Source of the DNA: Combretum micranthum
Lineage: Eukaryota > Streptophyta > Magnoliopsida > Myrtales > Combretaceae
Length of the DNA stretch: 64,000 nucleotides
Assembly (NCBI GenBank): GCA_024138025.1
Contig: JAMXBD010000574.1
Coordinates: 1-64,000 of the forward strand
Direction of reading: 5' to 3'
Of this stretch, positions 1 to 11,040 are shown piece after piece; the stretch's first letter is position 1, and each line of letters begins with the position of its first letter. The position numbers were made by a program, and so were the translations under genes. The notes under the pieces are model-generated. The model saw nothing but the letters and a program-made list of their open reading frames with translations. It made no database searches and was not told where the DNA came from.

Positions 1-1679
1 TTTTTCAAATAAGCTATTTGTAAAATCCGAATTTTCCAAATTTCTTTTCTTACATTTTTCTTAAGGGAAATCTAGTCTAATGCATTAAAAATTGGGGCTT
101 CAATGTATACATTATCTAAGGACTTCATTTAGCTTATAAAACATTCATTTTAGACTTAAATACTAAGTGTTTATTTAGGCATTACACAAAGTTACGAATT
201 TGACTTCACAATCAAAGTCAACACTTTCATTCTAACTTCACCTCTTGTTTTTCTTATTTTTATTATGCCTAACTCATCTAAACTCATGAAAATAATTCCT
301 TCAACATGTCTATTACACATACCCTTCATTTTTCTTATGAAATATAAGTTTAAAAATTGATTTTGGAGGTCTTTAGGGTAGGGTTTCCATTTCATCCGAA
401 TTTTCAACTTTCCATATAACAAAGTCTTTCCTTTTTCAATGGTCTTGCCTTCTACATGTCAAGATATACTATCTATCATCACTATATATGAACAAGACTA
501 CATTTTTGTGGTCATCAATGCATGAAAATGAAAATAGCTCTATGATCATACATGTAAATGACAATGTGGCTAGCTAAACTTTAGATCTACTAAGTATGAT
601 GCATAAATCATGGATCTCATGGCATGAATAACAATATATATGCAAGATCACTACTTTACATGCATGAACAAGGTGAGATCTTAACATAAGCTCATCTAAA
701 CACTAGATCCATGTCTTGTGATGGCTTGATATTCTTGTTTATGTGTTTTCATGTCCCTAGCATGAGCTCATTGGGATTAAATGAGAAAACACACAAGATA
801 GCTTTGCCATTACAAGATAGGAAGAAAAAGCTTAAATACACATACCAATGAGTCTTGAAGTGAAAAAGAGAAGAAGCAAAGTTGGAAAGTGAGGATGGGG
901 AGAGGAAGAAGCTCACGGCACAAAGGGAAAAAGAAGAGAGTTTTTCTCTTTTTCAAAAGTTAAATGAGAAGAAAATGAAGAGAGAGAGAGAACATTTAGT
1001 ATATATCTAAGGATTAGGGTTTAGTTAATAAAAATGAAGTAAAAATAATACAATGAGGGGGAAATAGAGGGAGGGGGCCGGCCACTTCATGCATGGTGTG
1101 TGTGTGTTTAAAATTTGATTTTTTGTAATTTAGTAAATGAAATGTAATAAATGTAATAATTATTAAAGAGACAAATTTCTTGGAAAAGAAAATTGAAATG
1201 AGTAGTTGTAAGGATGTAAGAATAGGGTATGGGTAGTGTGTAGTGTAGGTTGTACTTGTGAATAGTAGACAAGACATCTACTTTACCGGTTGTTCCGAAA
1301 ACACGGGAAAAGCTATAACTGTAATCTTTATAGCTCGGAAAATTATGAAATTGATATTTTTGGAATCCTTATAAAATTACGGTTCTAATGAATATTCCGG
1401 AATATTTTTCTGAATCCGTGGCCCGGGGCACGCTTTTCCGTAATTGGGCTCGGGAAGGCCCGGAATTGAAAAATTCCCGAATTTAAAACTTTCAAAGGTT
1501 TGAAATGTACTTTGAACAACAATTCAAATTCATTTACTCCAATTTTATTTTACTATGAAACCGAAGGAAAGCCGGATTTAGGGTTCCTAGGCTCCATTCA
1601 CTAAACTCAATCTGATCGGATTAGGGTTTCGTTTCCAACTCCTGGGGTTTTCTAGCTACTGAGAATTTCCGGGTTTACA
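1..1679 (-). repeat. 3' LTR of the chromovirus (partial)
   Basis: This segment matches 10024-11726 almost base for base, so it is the second LTR of the same element. It begins (minus sense) with TGTAAACCC at 1679, directly after the polypurine tract. About 1.7 kb of the LTR lies beyond the left edge. Compared with the right LTR I count about 8 substitutions and about 26 short indels, most of them bases missing from this copy. The only open frames here are short and unsupported. Confidence 0.95.
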
Positions 1680-1692
1680 ACCTCCCCACCTT
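1680..1692 (-). other. Polypurine tract (plus-strand primer site)
   Basis: On the minus strand AAGGTGGGGAGGT lies immediately before the LTR start TGTAAACCC. It marks the inner edge of the 3' LTR and, with the primer site at 8291-8302, fixes the element's orientation. The older copy has a matching purine-rich stretch before its LTR at 16400. Confidence 0.85.
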
Positions 1693-1708
1693 AAATAAAG
1701 TTTTGTCC

Positions 1709-1972
1709 TCAAAACGGAACTGACGTACCTTGTCCTTCAAATATCTCGGGGTACTTTCTCCGGATTTCATCCTCCGCTTCCCAGGTTGCCTTCAAAGCAT
1801 GATTCCTCCATAATACTTTCACGTAGTGAATGTCTTTGTTTCGTAGCCTTTGAGTTTTCTTATCCAATATCTTTACTGGGTGTTCTTCATAGTCAGGTTT
1901 TCCTTCAACTGGATTGGCTCCAATTCCAGAATCCTCTCTGGGTCGGCCACATATCTCCTCAAACTGACACAT
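1709..1972 (-). pseudogene. Chromodomain at the C-terminus of the polyprotein
   Basis: This 87-residue open stretch ends at the polyprotein stop (TGA, 1709-1711), 17 nt before the polypurine tract. Aromatic chromodomain positions are visible in 'YVKVLWRNH' and 'ATWEAEDEIRRKYPEIF'. In plant chromoviruses this module follows integrase and is thought to steer insertion into heterochromatin by binding modified histones. Here it is out of frame with the integrase part upstream, so it would not be translated as a fusion as the sequence stands. The nested insertions of relatives in this window fit a heterochromatin-targeting element. Confidence 0.88.
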
Positions 1973-3305
1973 GAAACATTGTGAATCCCGGACAAATTAG
2001 GTGGTAGGGCTAGCCGATACGCCAGGTCTCCGACTCTTTCTAAGATCTCAAAAGGTCCAATGTATCTCGGGCTTAATTTCCCTTGGTACGCATCCTCTTG
2101 ATACTTTTGATCGGGTTTATCTTCAGGTACACATGATCACCCACTTTAAATTCAAGCTCCCGTCTTTTCAAGTCTGCCCAGCTCTTTTGTCGATCCTGGG
2201 CTTCCTTCATTTTCCGCTGAATCAACCTCACCTTATCGCGGCTTCCTGTACCAATTCCGGCCCAATGCTACCTTTTCCACCTCATCCCAAAACAAAGGGG
2301 ACCTACAACGCCGTCCATATAAGCTTCATACGGAGGCATCTGGATAGTGGAGTGATAGCTGTTATTATAGGCAAACTCGATTAGGTGAACATGATATCCC
2401 AACTCCCTTTGAATTCCAGGGCACACGCCCTTAACATATCTTCTAAGGGTTTGGATCGTCCGCTCAGACTGTCCGTCGGTCTGGGGATGGTAAGCCGTAC
2501 TGAAATGCAATTTAGTACCCAAGCTCTTCTGCAAGCTTGTCCAAAACTTGGACACAAATCTCGGGTCTCTATCTGAGATGATCCCCAGGTATGCCATGTA
2601 ATCTTACGATCTCTCTGATGTAATCTTGGCTAACTTTCCATTGAATAGGTCATATTTATGGGTAGGAAATGCGCCGACTTAGTTAACCGATCCACTATTA
2701 CCCATATTGCATCACAACCCGATGGAGTCTTGGGAAAGCCACAAACAAAATCCATGGATATTTGATCCCACTTCCATTCAGGAATAGGTAAGGGCTTTAG
2801 CATTCCGCCCGGTCTCTGGTGTTCTACTACCTTCACTTGTTGGCATACTGTGCACTTCATTACATAATCTGCCACATCTCGCTTCATCCCATTCCACCAA
2901 TAGCAACTTTCAAATCTGGTACATTTTGGTGCCTCCCGGATGCATGGTATACCCGGAGTTATGTGCTTCACCCATTATCTCCTTCTTCAACTCCTCATCC
3001 TCTGGTACGCACAGCCTTCCGTTCATCCGGATCACGTCTTCCTCATCCACGGCAAAGTCAAGGTATTTCCCCGCTTGGGTTTCCCTTTTTATCCTTTGTA
3101 TCACCTCGTCGTACCTCTGTGCTTCTTTGATTCTTTCCACGAGGGTTGGTTCCAGCACCAAGTTAGATATCTCCAGCTCAGCACTTTGATCTGTGAACTC
3201 GATCCTTAACTTCTCAAATTCCTTAATCAACTCCTTCTGGCTTGTAATCAAAGCGGCTACCTCTCCATGATTCTTCCGACTTAGGGCGTCCGCGACTGCA
3301 TTCAC
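1973..3305 (-). pseudogene. Integrase (HHCC, DDE core, GPF/Y module), frameshifted
   Basis: The segment encodes the enzyme that inserts the cDNA. Reading down from 3305 there is the RNase H-integrase junction ('ALSRKNHGE'), then a zinc-binding part with the cysteine pair in 'KCTVCQQVK' (about 2850). The catalytic core follows: the first Asp in 'ISMDFV' (about 2750), the second in 'IISDRDPRF' (about 2570) and the Glu in '[11 protein letters not shown]' (about 2470). A GPF module ('RYIGPFEI') lies near 2040-2068. All catalytic residues are readable, but the frame changes at about 2940, 2615 and 2280 and again before the chromodomain. The residues look conserved and the breaks look like single-base indels rather than long decay. 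Confidence 0.9.
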
Positions 3306-3849
3306 TCTTCCTGGACAGTAATTTATCCCAGGTCATAATCTTTTATTAATTCCAGCCACCTCCTTTGCCGCATGTTTAACTCCTTCTGTGTGAACAGGTA
3401 TTTAAGGCTTTTATGATCGTGTATATCTCACACCGTTGTCCATACAGGTAATGTCGCCATAACTTCAAGGCAAAGACAACTGCAGCTAGCTCCAAGTCAT
3501 GCGTAGGGTAATTCTGCTCATGCGGTCTCAATTGCCGAGAAGCATACGCAATGACCTTCCGTTCTTGCATCAAGACGCATCCAAGACCATTTCTCGAAGC
3601 ATCACTATGTACCGTGTAAGACTTTTCCGGATCTGGTAAAACCAAAATCGGTGCCGAGACCAGTCGTCGCTTTAGTTCCTGGAAACTTTGTTCTCTCTTG
3701 TCTGTCCAAATGAATTTTTCGTTCTTTTGAGTCAATTGAGTCAACGGCTTAGCTATCTTTGAAAAATCCTTCACAAATTTGCGATAATAGCCAGCCAATC
3801 CCAAGAAACTCCTCACTTCAGTAACGGTTTGTGGTGGCTTCCAATCCAC
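3306..3849 (-). pseudogene. RNase H domain and RT thumb/connection
   Basis: The first part shows the Ty3/gypsy RT connection '[18 protein letters not shown]'. RNase H motifs follow: '[16 protein letters not shown]' with the first catalytic Asp and '[16 protein letters not shown]' with the Glu. RNase H removes the RNA template during cDNA synthesis. The reading frame is lost near 3400, before the final conserved 'DHKSL' region, which is readable only in another frame. The open stretch covers 3376-3849. Confidence 0.9.
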
Positions 3850-4458
3850 TATTGCTTGATCTTTTCGGGATCAACTGATATCCCATCACCCGTTACCACA
3901 TGTCCGAGGAAGGATATCCGGTCTAACCAAAAGTCACACTTGGACAGCTTGGCGTACAGCTTGTTATCTCGTAAGGTTTGCAATGCCAAACGGAGATGCT
4001 CCTCATGTTGCTCTGGTCTTTGAATATATGAGGATGTCGTCTATAAAGACTATCACCATTTATCCAAAAGCGGCTTATAGACTCTATTCATTAAGTCCAT
4101 AAATGCAGCCGGTGCATTAGTCAGTCCAAATGACATTACCAAAAACTCGTAGTGCCCATAACGAGTACGAAAAGCTGTCTTAGGCACATCCTCAGGCTTA
4201 ATCCTTAGCTGATGATACCCCGAACGTAAGTCAATACGTGAGAACACACAAGCTCCTTGTAGCTGGTCAAATAAATCGTCGATTCTTGGTAAGGGATATC
4301 GATTTTTGACAGTCACCTTATTCAATTCCCGGTAGTCTATACACAACCTCATCGATCCGTCCTTCTTCTTCACAAACAAAACGGGTGCGCCCCATGGCGA
4401 TACACTTGGTCTTATAAATTTCTGGTCCAGAGCTCTTGTAACTGCGTCTTTAGCTCTT
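3850..4458 (-). pseudogene. Reverse transcriptase (fingers and palm), frameshifted at the catalytic motif
   Basis: An open stretch at 4053-4379 carries the gypsy RT blocks '[19 protein letters not shown]', '[15 protein letters not shown]' (first catalytic Asp) and '[16 protein letters not shown]'. The next block, '[12 protein letters not shown]' with the FIDD catalytic pair, lies at about 4015-4052 in a different frame: a premature stop forms at 4053-4055 immediately before it. The enzyme's two halves are therefore separated by one indel. The order and sequences leave no doubt about the family. Confidence 0.93.
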
Positions 4459-5178
4459 TCAACTCAGCCGGTGCCATCCGGTATGGCGCTTTAGATATTG
4501 GTTCGGTATTTGGAGCCAACACAATCTCAAAGTCGATCTCTCTCTTGGCGGTAATCCCGGCAAAATTTCTGGGAACACATCCAAGTATTCATTCACCACT
4601 GGAATATTCTTTTCCTCACGGTTTTCCCCTTCATCCAAGACGTCCTCAATCGGTATCATTTCCTCATCCTCCATCATCAGCTCGAATGAGCTTAGATCAA
4701 TCCTTCTTGGGACTAAGGCCTCTCCCATAAATTCTACTTTTGCTCCCGATTGATCATAAAAACATACAGTCCTCTTTTGGCAATCCACTATTGCCTTTAC
4801 TTTACTTAACCAATTCATCCCGAGGATAACTTCGTATTTATTCATTTCCAGCACAATTAGATCACTTTGGAGTGGTGATCATGGATTTCCAATGGACAGT
4901 CTTTTATTAGATCTCGGGTTGACACCACGCTCCCCGTGGGGGTCTTAATCCTCAAGCTAACCATGGTTGTGGCTATGGGCAATCCGAGTCGGGTTGCCAA
5001 ACTATTGTGATGAACGATGGGTCTCCGTCAAACAAGGCATAGGCTTCACGCTATTTACTTGTATGTCCTGTCACCAGGCCACCATCAGAACTCTCGCTTG
5101 GATCCAAAGCTGCCAACTCTACGTCCTCATCTTCTTCGTCTTCTTCCACCATCCATTGGCCTTCTAAATTGTACAGCC
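4459..5178 (-). pseudogene. Aspartic protease and PR-RT connector, frameshifted
   Basis: The stretch at 4459-4854 has 'YEVILGMNWLSKVKAIVDC', the flap/C-terminal signature of plant gypsy proteases, followed by an acidic connector ('MMEDEEMIPIEDV') leading into RT. Upstream, around 5000-5030, the catalytic loop is damaged. Where the family has an Asp-Thr-Gly active site followed by His-Ser-Phe, the reading is 'LFDGDPSFI', so Thr-Gly and several bases are missing. The same connector, in a decayed form, is recognisable in the older plus-strand element on both sides of the Copia LTR (11727-11770 and 13461 onward). Confidence 0.82.
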
Positions 5179-6449
5179 TCATCCCGTGCATCGCGAAGCT
5201 GCTCGACTTCCGCTCTTGTTACCAGACCTCAAGGGGTTAGCATTGCTTGAGGCTCCGAAGGGTCGGGTGGTCACACTCTTTCGCTGTGAACACTCGGAAG
5301 CTAAGTGCCCTTTCTCTTTGCAAATAAAGCAAGTTACTGCCAGCTTCTTTGGGCATGTAAAAACCATGTGGCCAGCATCGCCACAAAAATAGCACTTGTT
5401 TCTCAACTGTGGGCATTGCCTAGGTGCATGTGTCCCTTACACTTCCAACATGTGACGTTGGCTTTGAATTGGGTTGGCTTGCTGCTAGACTCCTCTTTAA
5501 ACCCTTGGTACGGCCTATACCGTTTACCCTTGAATCCTGAGCTCGAGGCATCAAACGGCCTCTTCCCGAATACTCTCTTTTCGGCTCCTGATACTTTCTT
5601 TTCCTAGCCCCTTCAATGACTCGAGCCTTTTCTACCATCTCGGGATAGGTTCTTACTCCAAACTCTTCTAGCTTGATTCGTAGTTCTTCGTCCAAGCCTC
5701 CCAGAAATACCTGCTTCTTTAATTCCTCACTATCCCTGAAAGATTCAGGGGCATATTGCAGCAGGTGAACAAATTCAGTTCATATTGCTCTACCGTTCTC
5801 CCTTTCTGCTTTACATGAAGGAAGTCCGCACTATACTTCACCCTCAAGCTAGAGGGAAAGTAATTATTCAAGAATTCCCGGCGGAAGGTTTCCCAGGTGG
5901 CCGGGGAGGTCAAATTCCTTCTCTTGGAGTCCCACCAGACTCGAGCATTGTATCTTAACATACGTCCCATATTCTAGCTGCAAGTAAGGTGGAATCTCGT
6001 ATGCAGCAAAAGAACGTTCCACTTGGGCCAGCCAATCCTCAGCTTCATCCGGCTTACCGAATGCCCCATCAAAGTACCTGTTGCTCTTAATGAAGTCCGG
6101 TAAAGAGCTTCGGTGGGGTCTCCTGTATGGCGGGGGTGGCGGCAACCGCACATTATAGGAGTGCTCCTCCTGTGGAGCAGGTGCTTCCGCAGTCATTTCC
6201 CGATGATCTGCGGGCGGCGGATGTGGTGCTGAATCCCGAGCACTCTGACTTGGGGTGGGTTCTGCACTGGATTCTGATTCTGGATAAAGGTGTTCAGGAG
6301 ATTGGCCAACTGCCCAATCGCGTTTAGCACATCGCCCTGTTGGTTTTGGGGTGCTACTCCTTGGGGGTCAGGTTGCTGTATAGCCGGTTGATCGGCTTCA
6401 TTAGGGTTAGACCCTTGTCCTTGGTTCCGAGTTCGTCGGTTTCGTCTGC
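5179..6449 (-). pseudogene. gag (capsid and zinc-knuckle nucleocapsid), frameshifted
   Basis: The nucleocapsid part has two CCHC knuckles, 'CYFCGDAGHMVFTC' (about 5350-5395) and 'CFICKEKGHLASEC' (about 5290-5330). A damaged third may precede them ('CWKCK', about 5450). The capsid part (5420-6196) shows the retrotransposon gag pattern 'FDGAFGKPDEAEDWLAQVE', 'WWDSKRRNL', 'TWETFRREFLNNYFP' and 'KQKGRTVEQYELNF-like' residues. Upstream of the ATG at 6196 the frame continues with an Arg/Asn-rich start and a Gln/Pro-rich stretch to about 6449, where no clean ATG is visible, so the true start is uncertain. Frame changes occur near 5960, 5710 and 5410. Confidence 0.88.
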
Positions 6450-7050
6450 TTACACAATGTTTAATGGAGTTTTAGCATATATAGGGTTTTTAGGTTTCAA
6501 AGGAATAAGGTTAAACAGCTCAGAAGTTGCAAAATTGAATTTAAACTCAGAAGGAAAAAGAGTACATAACTCCATAAAGTCATAAGATGAGTCAAAATAT
6601 CAATCCATAAAAGAAATAAGGAATAATTAAAAGAACCATAAGGGAAATAGAGAATCCACACATATGTAACTAATTGATATTCACAAACATAATGCGAATG
6701 AGTGATGCTTATGCAATCTATATGCAGTTAATGTTCTCTTAGTACATGACTAGAATGCGTGCTTTTCACAATTCCATTTCTTTAAAACAAAAGTGATCCT
6801 TTTCATTTCTTTAGCGAGCCATACAAATATTACATCAACTTTTAGTTCCCAAAATTTGGCTAGCTAAGCTTCCTTCCTATTCTAATCAATTTCCCTATTC
6901 CCGAAAACATGACAAAATACAGGGAAAAAGAACAACAAAACACTAACTATCCTGAAATCCTAAGGCAATTTGGCATCCCGCATTGCCTACTACAAAATAA
7001 GAAAATCAGGATTCCGCTTGGACTTTATGGGTTAGCTAACATCCCGGTCT
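6450..7050. other. Spacer between extra ORF and gag; nothing recognised
   Basis: About 600 bp of AT-rich sequence inside the chromovirus, between the end of the extra ORF region and gag. I see no extended open frame, repeat or RNA gene. Confidence 0.6.
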
Positions 7051-8108
7051 CTAATCATCACTAGAGCTGTCGGGGGTCGGGCTAGGAAGTCGTCTCCTGC
7101 TGGTAGAACCACCATCGTCCTGTCGGACGAACAAGCTAAGATACTCCCTGGTGGTCATCCTCCGCTTCCTAGCGGGTCGAACTAGAGGCTCCTGATCCTC
7201 ACTTTCTTCTTCCTCTTCTTCTTCTTCAGTCCCTTGCCCCTCATGCGGGCTTACTTCTTCCTCTTCACCTCTTATCTCGGTCACCTAGGCGGTTCACCTC
7301 CTTCAGGTTCTCTCACAGGCTCATCTGCCACATTCTCAGTCTCCATAGGCACTGGGGCCTCGGGTTCTACTACTGCTAGTCAAGCACAGGTGGGTTCTCA
7401 CCCTCCACATACACATCTCTCCATAGCCTGGAATCTACCTCGGGTTCTACCCTCCCACTCTCTGGTATCTCCAACATCCGGTTGAAATCCCATATAATTT
7501 TCGGGTTCTGGGTTTACCTGCACTTCTGGTTCAACAGGCGGGGTAGGGGTCCTAGGCACCTCGTTTTGTTCCCAGTTCGGATCCTCCTCGGGATCCTCCT
7601 CCTCCTCCTCTTCTTCTCCTCTTCAATCACAGGTGCTCCATTCAGCTGCATACCTATATCCATAGCTGGAGGTGGAGCAATTACACGGGGGGGAGGATGT
7701 CCAGATAGATTGCATGCCAGGTGATATGATTCCATGCATCAGCTATGTTCCAGTCATGGTGATCAAACAAGTTATCATGAGCATAAACATATAGGGTCCT
7801 ATGGGGATCCATACCCTAAAATCTGGAGGGGTTCGGTTTCCTCCACTTTTCAAGATAAACGTGGCTTCTCTTGTCATGGGCTCACGCCCGTAATCAACCA
7901 TGATCCTCTCTAATGTGTAGATGGTCTCTAACTTCGTCCAGCTCCTTCTTCCCATAGGATCATAACTCAATTGATCCACTACTGAAGCCCATCGGGTATA
8001 TCTCAGCCCATCCTTCCATAACCTGTACATTTCCCCTAGGGTCCGGGGATGTCGGGCTAAGGCAAAATCTTCACACAGTTCTCTTAGCCTCAGTCTATAT
8101 TCTACCAT
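7051..8108 (-). pseudogene. Additional ORF between primer site and gag, unknown function, frameshifted
   Basis: Sense-strand coding-like sequence between the primer site and gag. The N-terminal 121-codon stretch (7743-8108) starts 'MVEYRLRLRELCEDFALARH' and has Trp/Arg-rich text such as 'LWKDGLRYTRWASVV'. After a shift a His/Asp/Trp-rich part follows ('HHDWNIADAWNHITW', about 7700-7770). Next comes an acidic, proline-rich linker (about 7290-7620) readable across several shifts. The C-terminal 77-codon stretch (7051-7284) is Glu-rich and ends with 'RRRLPSPTPDSSSDD' and a stop. The breaks resemble those in gag-pol, so I infer one protein of roughly 350 residues in the undamaged element. Additional ORFs before gag are known in Tat/Ogre elements; I do not know one in this lineage. 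No domain is recognised. Confidence 0.6.
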
Positions 8109-8290
8109 GGTTTCATCATTTCTTTTCGTAAAATTCCTTGCCCTTTCCCTAGTCTCACCCAGAGAGACCTACATCAAACAATACTACTAATTAGACTCAA
8201 CAAGAAAACGTTTTTAACTCCATTTAACCTAGTAATTAGATTTCTAGGTCCCGTTTATTTTAATTCTATTGTCTTGTTTTATAACCTAGT

Positions 8291-8302
8291 GCTCTGATAC
8301 CA
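8291..8302 (-). other. Primer-binding site for initiator methionine tRNA
   Basis: The minus strand reads TGGTATCAGAGC, the standard complement of the 3' end of plant initiator tRNA-Met. It lies 8 nt inside the 5' LTR, whose end is GGGGCGTGACA at 8311. Minus-strand cDNA synthesis starts here. Confidence 0.93.
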
Positions 8303-8943
8303 ACTTAAACTGTCACGCCCCGTAGGGTATCCTAAACGTAACAGTCCGCCACATACTAAGTAAGACTCTCGAGTTCCCTAACCGGGCCTTCGGAGTCTTA
8401 AGTAGATGTAAAGCGTTCCCTTACGACAATAGAATACTTCAACAAATGGAGTTTAACAGTTTAACAAGGCATTCATTAGCCATAGATAATAAATCAAAAC
8501 GCATAAATCTTTAAGGTTTACAAAATCTAAGGGGCATTCCCCCGCAAAAGAATAACAGTCTATTACAGTCATCCAGAGTCCTTAGTTTCCAATGGAAGTC
8601 TATACAAAAGAAATGAATCAAACTTCTATGGGAAACTCCTATCTCCGGTACCTGCGCTGTGGCTTGCCTTGGCCTAAGCCATATAAACTCATGCTGCAAA
8701 AGATAAACACTATCGGGGCGTAAGCTAACTAGCTTAGTGAGTAATACTTCCATAACGCAATTAAATACAATCATTCAAACAAGTATTATTCAAGCAAGTG
8801 CATGCACCATACAAATGAAATCATCAAACATATGACCAACCGGAAATCATATGTGGATGGACTTGCGCCCTCCATCCCGGGTTAGCAGATTAACGAATCC
8901 TGCGGTACGACGCCGTTTAAGCTCACGGTCAACTGATTAAAAG

Positions 8944-9025
8944 CTCGTTTTATGGATCACGATTAACCTCACATTCGTTTTATGGATCACGATTAACCTC
9001 ACATTCGTTTTATGGGTCACGAAAA
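8944..9025. repeat. Three tandem copies of a 30-bp unit inside the LTR
   Basis: The unit TTCGTTTTATGGATCACGAT plus about ten more bases occurs three times head to tail, the last diverged. The solo LTR at 19881-23134 has a comparable three-unit array at about 20516-20595 with 31-bp spacing. The plus-strand solo LTR near 26040-26100 keeps one or two units. It is an LTR minisatellite, not a CRISPR. Confidence 0.85.
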
Positions 9026-11029
9026 ACCAACCAATGCAAATGCTCCAACCCCATTGGACATGAATGAACTCAGTTATATTCGGAGTCGAATAGTCATTAA
9101 TTCGATTCTTTTAAGTGACCAACAAGTATACGCAGACATTCATCATATGATTCTAATAAACAATCAATATCTTAACACCCGGTTTCGATATGCTTAAGTT
9201 CCATTTCACATATCAACAATTCACAACATAAATAATTCCCACATACCCCATCATGCTTGTACAATTCTTTTATCTTTGCCTACATCACTAGTGCCACTAC
9301 ATTACATTCACAAGCATTAATTGAGAGTGGAAGTAACTCACTCGGCCATGGGTCACCAAACTCCTTAATAGTAATAATCGGGTGGTAGAGAGTCGTCCTG
9401 CTCGGAATCACCTACCAATCAAGAATAATCCCTATGAGATTCTCACCATGTAATTAAATCAAACTATACATCTAGACTAGTTGAATTCGGATTTCTCGCT
9501 ATATTTGGAAGTTCCGACTTAAAACGGCCATAACTTGGTCATTTTAACTCGGAATTTCGCAAACTTTATATCGATCTTCATCTACTTCGAAAGATCTATC
9601 TAATTCAAGTATTAAATCCAAGTTTTGAAAATAATAGGGTCACGGAACAGTGGGATCAGTTCTGTCCCGCAATTGATCCAACTTTGAAAATGTGCTTTGC
9701 TTTTGATAAGAAATGTTCCTAGTGAGTGATTTGCATGAATGATTTAGGAATGAACTACTAATGTGTATGCCATGTAATGAACTCCTTGTGCATGGTCATG
9801 ATGATTTTTGTAGTAATAAACTTTTAGGAACTCCTAAGTGTTGGGGAAAGTTTCATAAAGGCTAATTCTAAGAAGTTATTCTCCCACATTATACTCCTTA
9901 GGGTTTCTTTGGTTTTAATCTTGTAATCTACTTATTATTTAACTAAAAATAGGTTCTCAAAGTCTATAATAGTCATGGCCTCCATTCATGCACAAAAATT
10001 CACATTTTTCATTTGGTAAACATGTTTTCAAATAAGCTAGTTTGTAAAAATCCGAATTTTCCAAATTTTCTTTTCTTACATTTTTCTTAAGGGAAATCTA
10101 GTCTAATGCATTAAAAATTGGGGCTTCAATGTATACATTATCTAAGGACTTCATTTAGCTTATAAAACATTCATTTTAGACTTAAATACTAAGTGTTTAT
10201 TTAGGCATTACACAAAGTTACGAATTTGACTTCACAATTAAAGTCAACACTTTCCACTTCTACTAACTTCACCTCTTGTTTTTCTTATTTTTATTATGCC
10301 TAACTCATCTAAACTCATGAAAATAATTCCTTCAACATGTCTATTACACATACCCTTCATTTTTCTTATGAAATATAAGTTTAAAATGATTTTGGAGGTC
10401 TTTAGGGTAGGGTTTCCATTTCATCCGAATTTTCAACTTTCCATATAACAAAGTCTTTCCTTTTTCAATGGTCTTGCCTTCTACATGTCAAGATATACTA
10501 TCTATCATCACTATATATGAACAAGACTACATTTTTGTGGTCATCAATGCATGAAAATGAAAATAGCTCTATGATCATACATGTAAATGACAATGTGGCT
10601 AGCTAAACTTTAGATCTACTAAGTATGATGCATAAATCATGGATCTCATGACATGAATAACAATATATATGCAAGATCACTACTTTACATGCATGAACAA
10701 GGTGAGATCTTAACATAAGCTCATCTAAACACTAGATCCATGTCTTGTGATGGCTTGATATTCTTGTTTGTGTTTTCATGTCCCTAGCATGAGCTCATTG
10801 GGATTAAATGAGAAAACACACAAGACATAGCTTTGCCATTACAAGGATTGGAAGGAACAAAGCTTAAATACACATACCAATAGAGTCTTGAAGTGAAAAA
10901 GAAGAAGCAAAGTTGGAAAGTGAGGATGGGGAGAGGAAGAAGCTCACGGCACAAAAGGAAAAAAAGAGAGTTTTTCTCTTTTTCAAAAGTTCAAATGAGA
11001 AGAAAATGAAGAGAGAGAGAGAACATTTA

Positions 11030-11040
11030 GTATATATACT
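11030..11040 (-). promoter_or_regulatory. Candidate TATA box of the chromovirus 5' LTR
   Basis: AGTATATATACTA lies about 700 nt into the LTR in the sense direction and is followed downstream by a CT-rich stretch. Related LTRs keep a TATA-like word at the equivalent place (TCTATATAAAC near 17233, CTATAAATACC near 33883). The position is plausible; the start site was not determined. Confidence 0.45.

Noticed and set aside
8944..9025. Regular 30-bp repeats that could suggest a CRISPR array
   Set aside because: The units are head to tail without unique spacers and lie inside a plant LTR; the same array occurs in another LTR.
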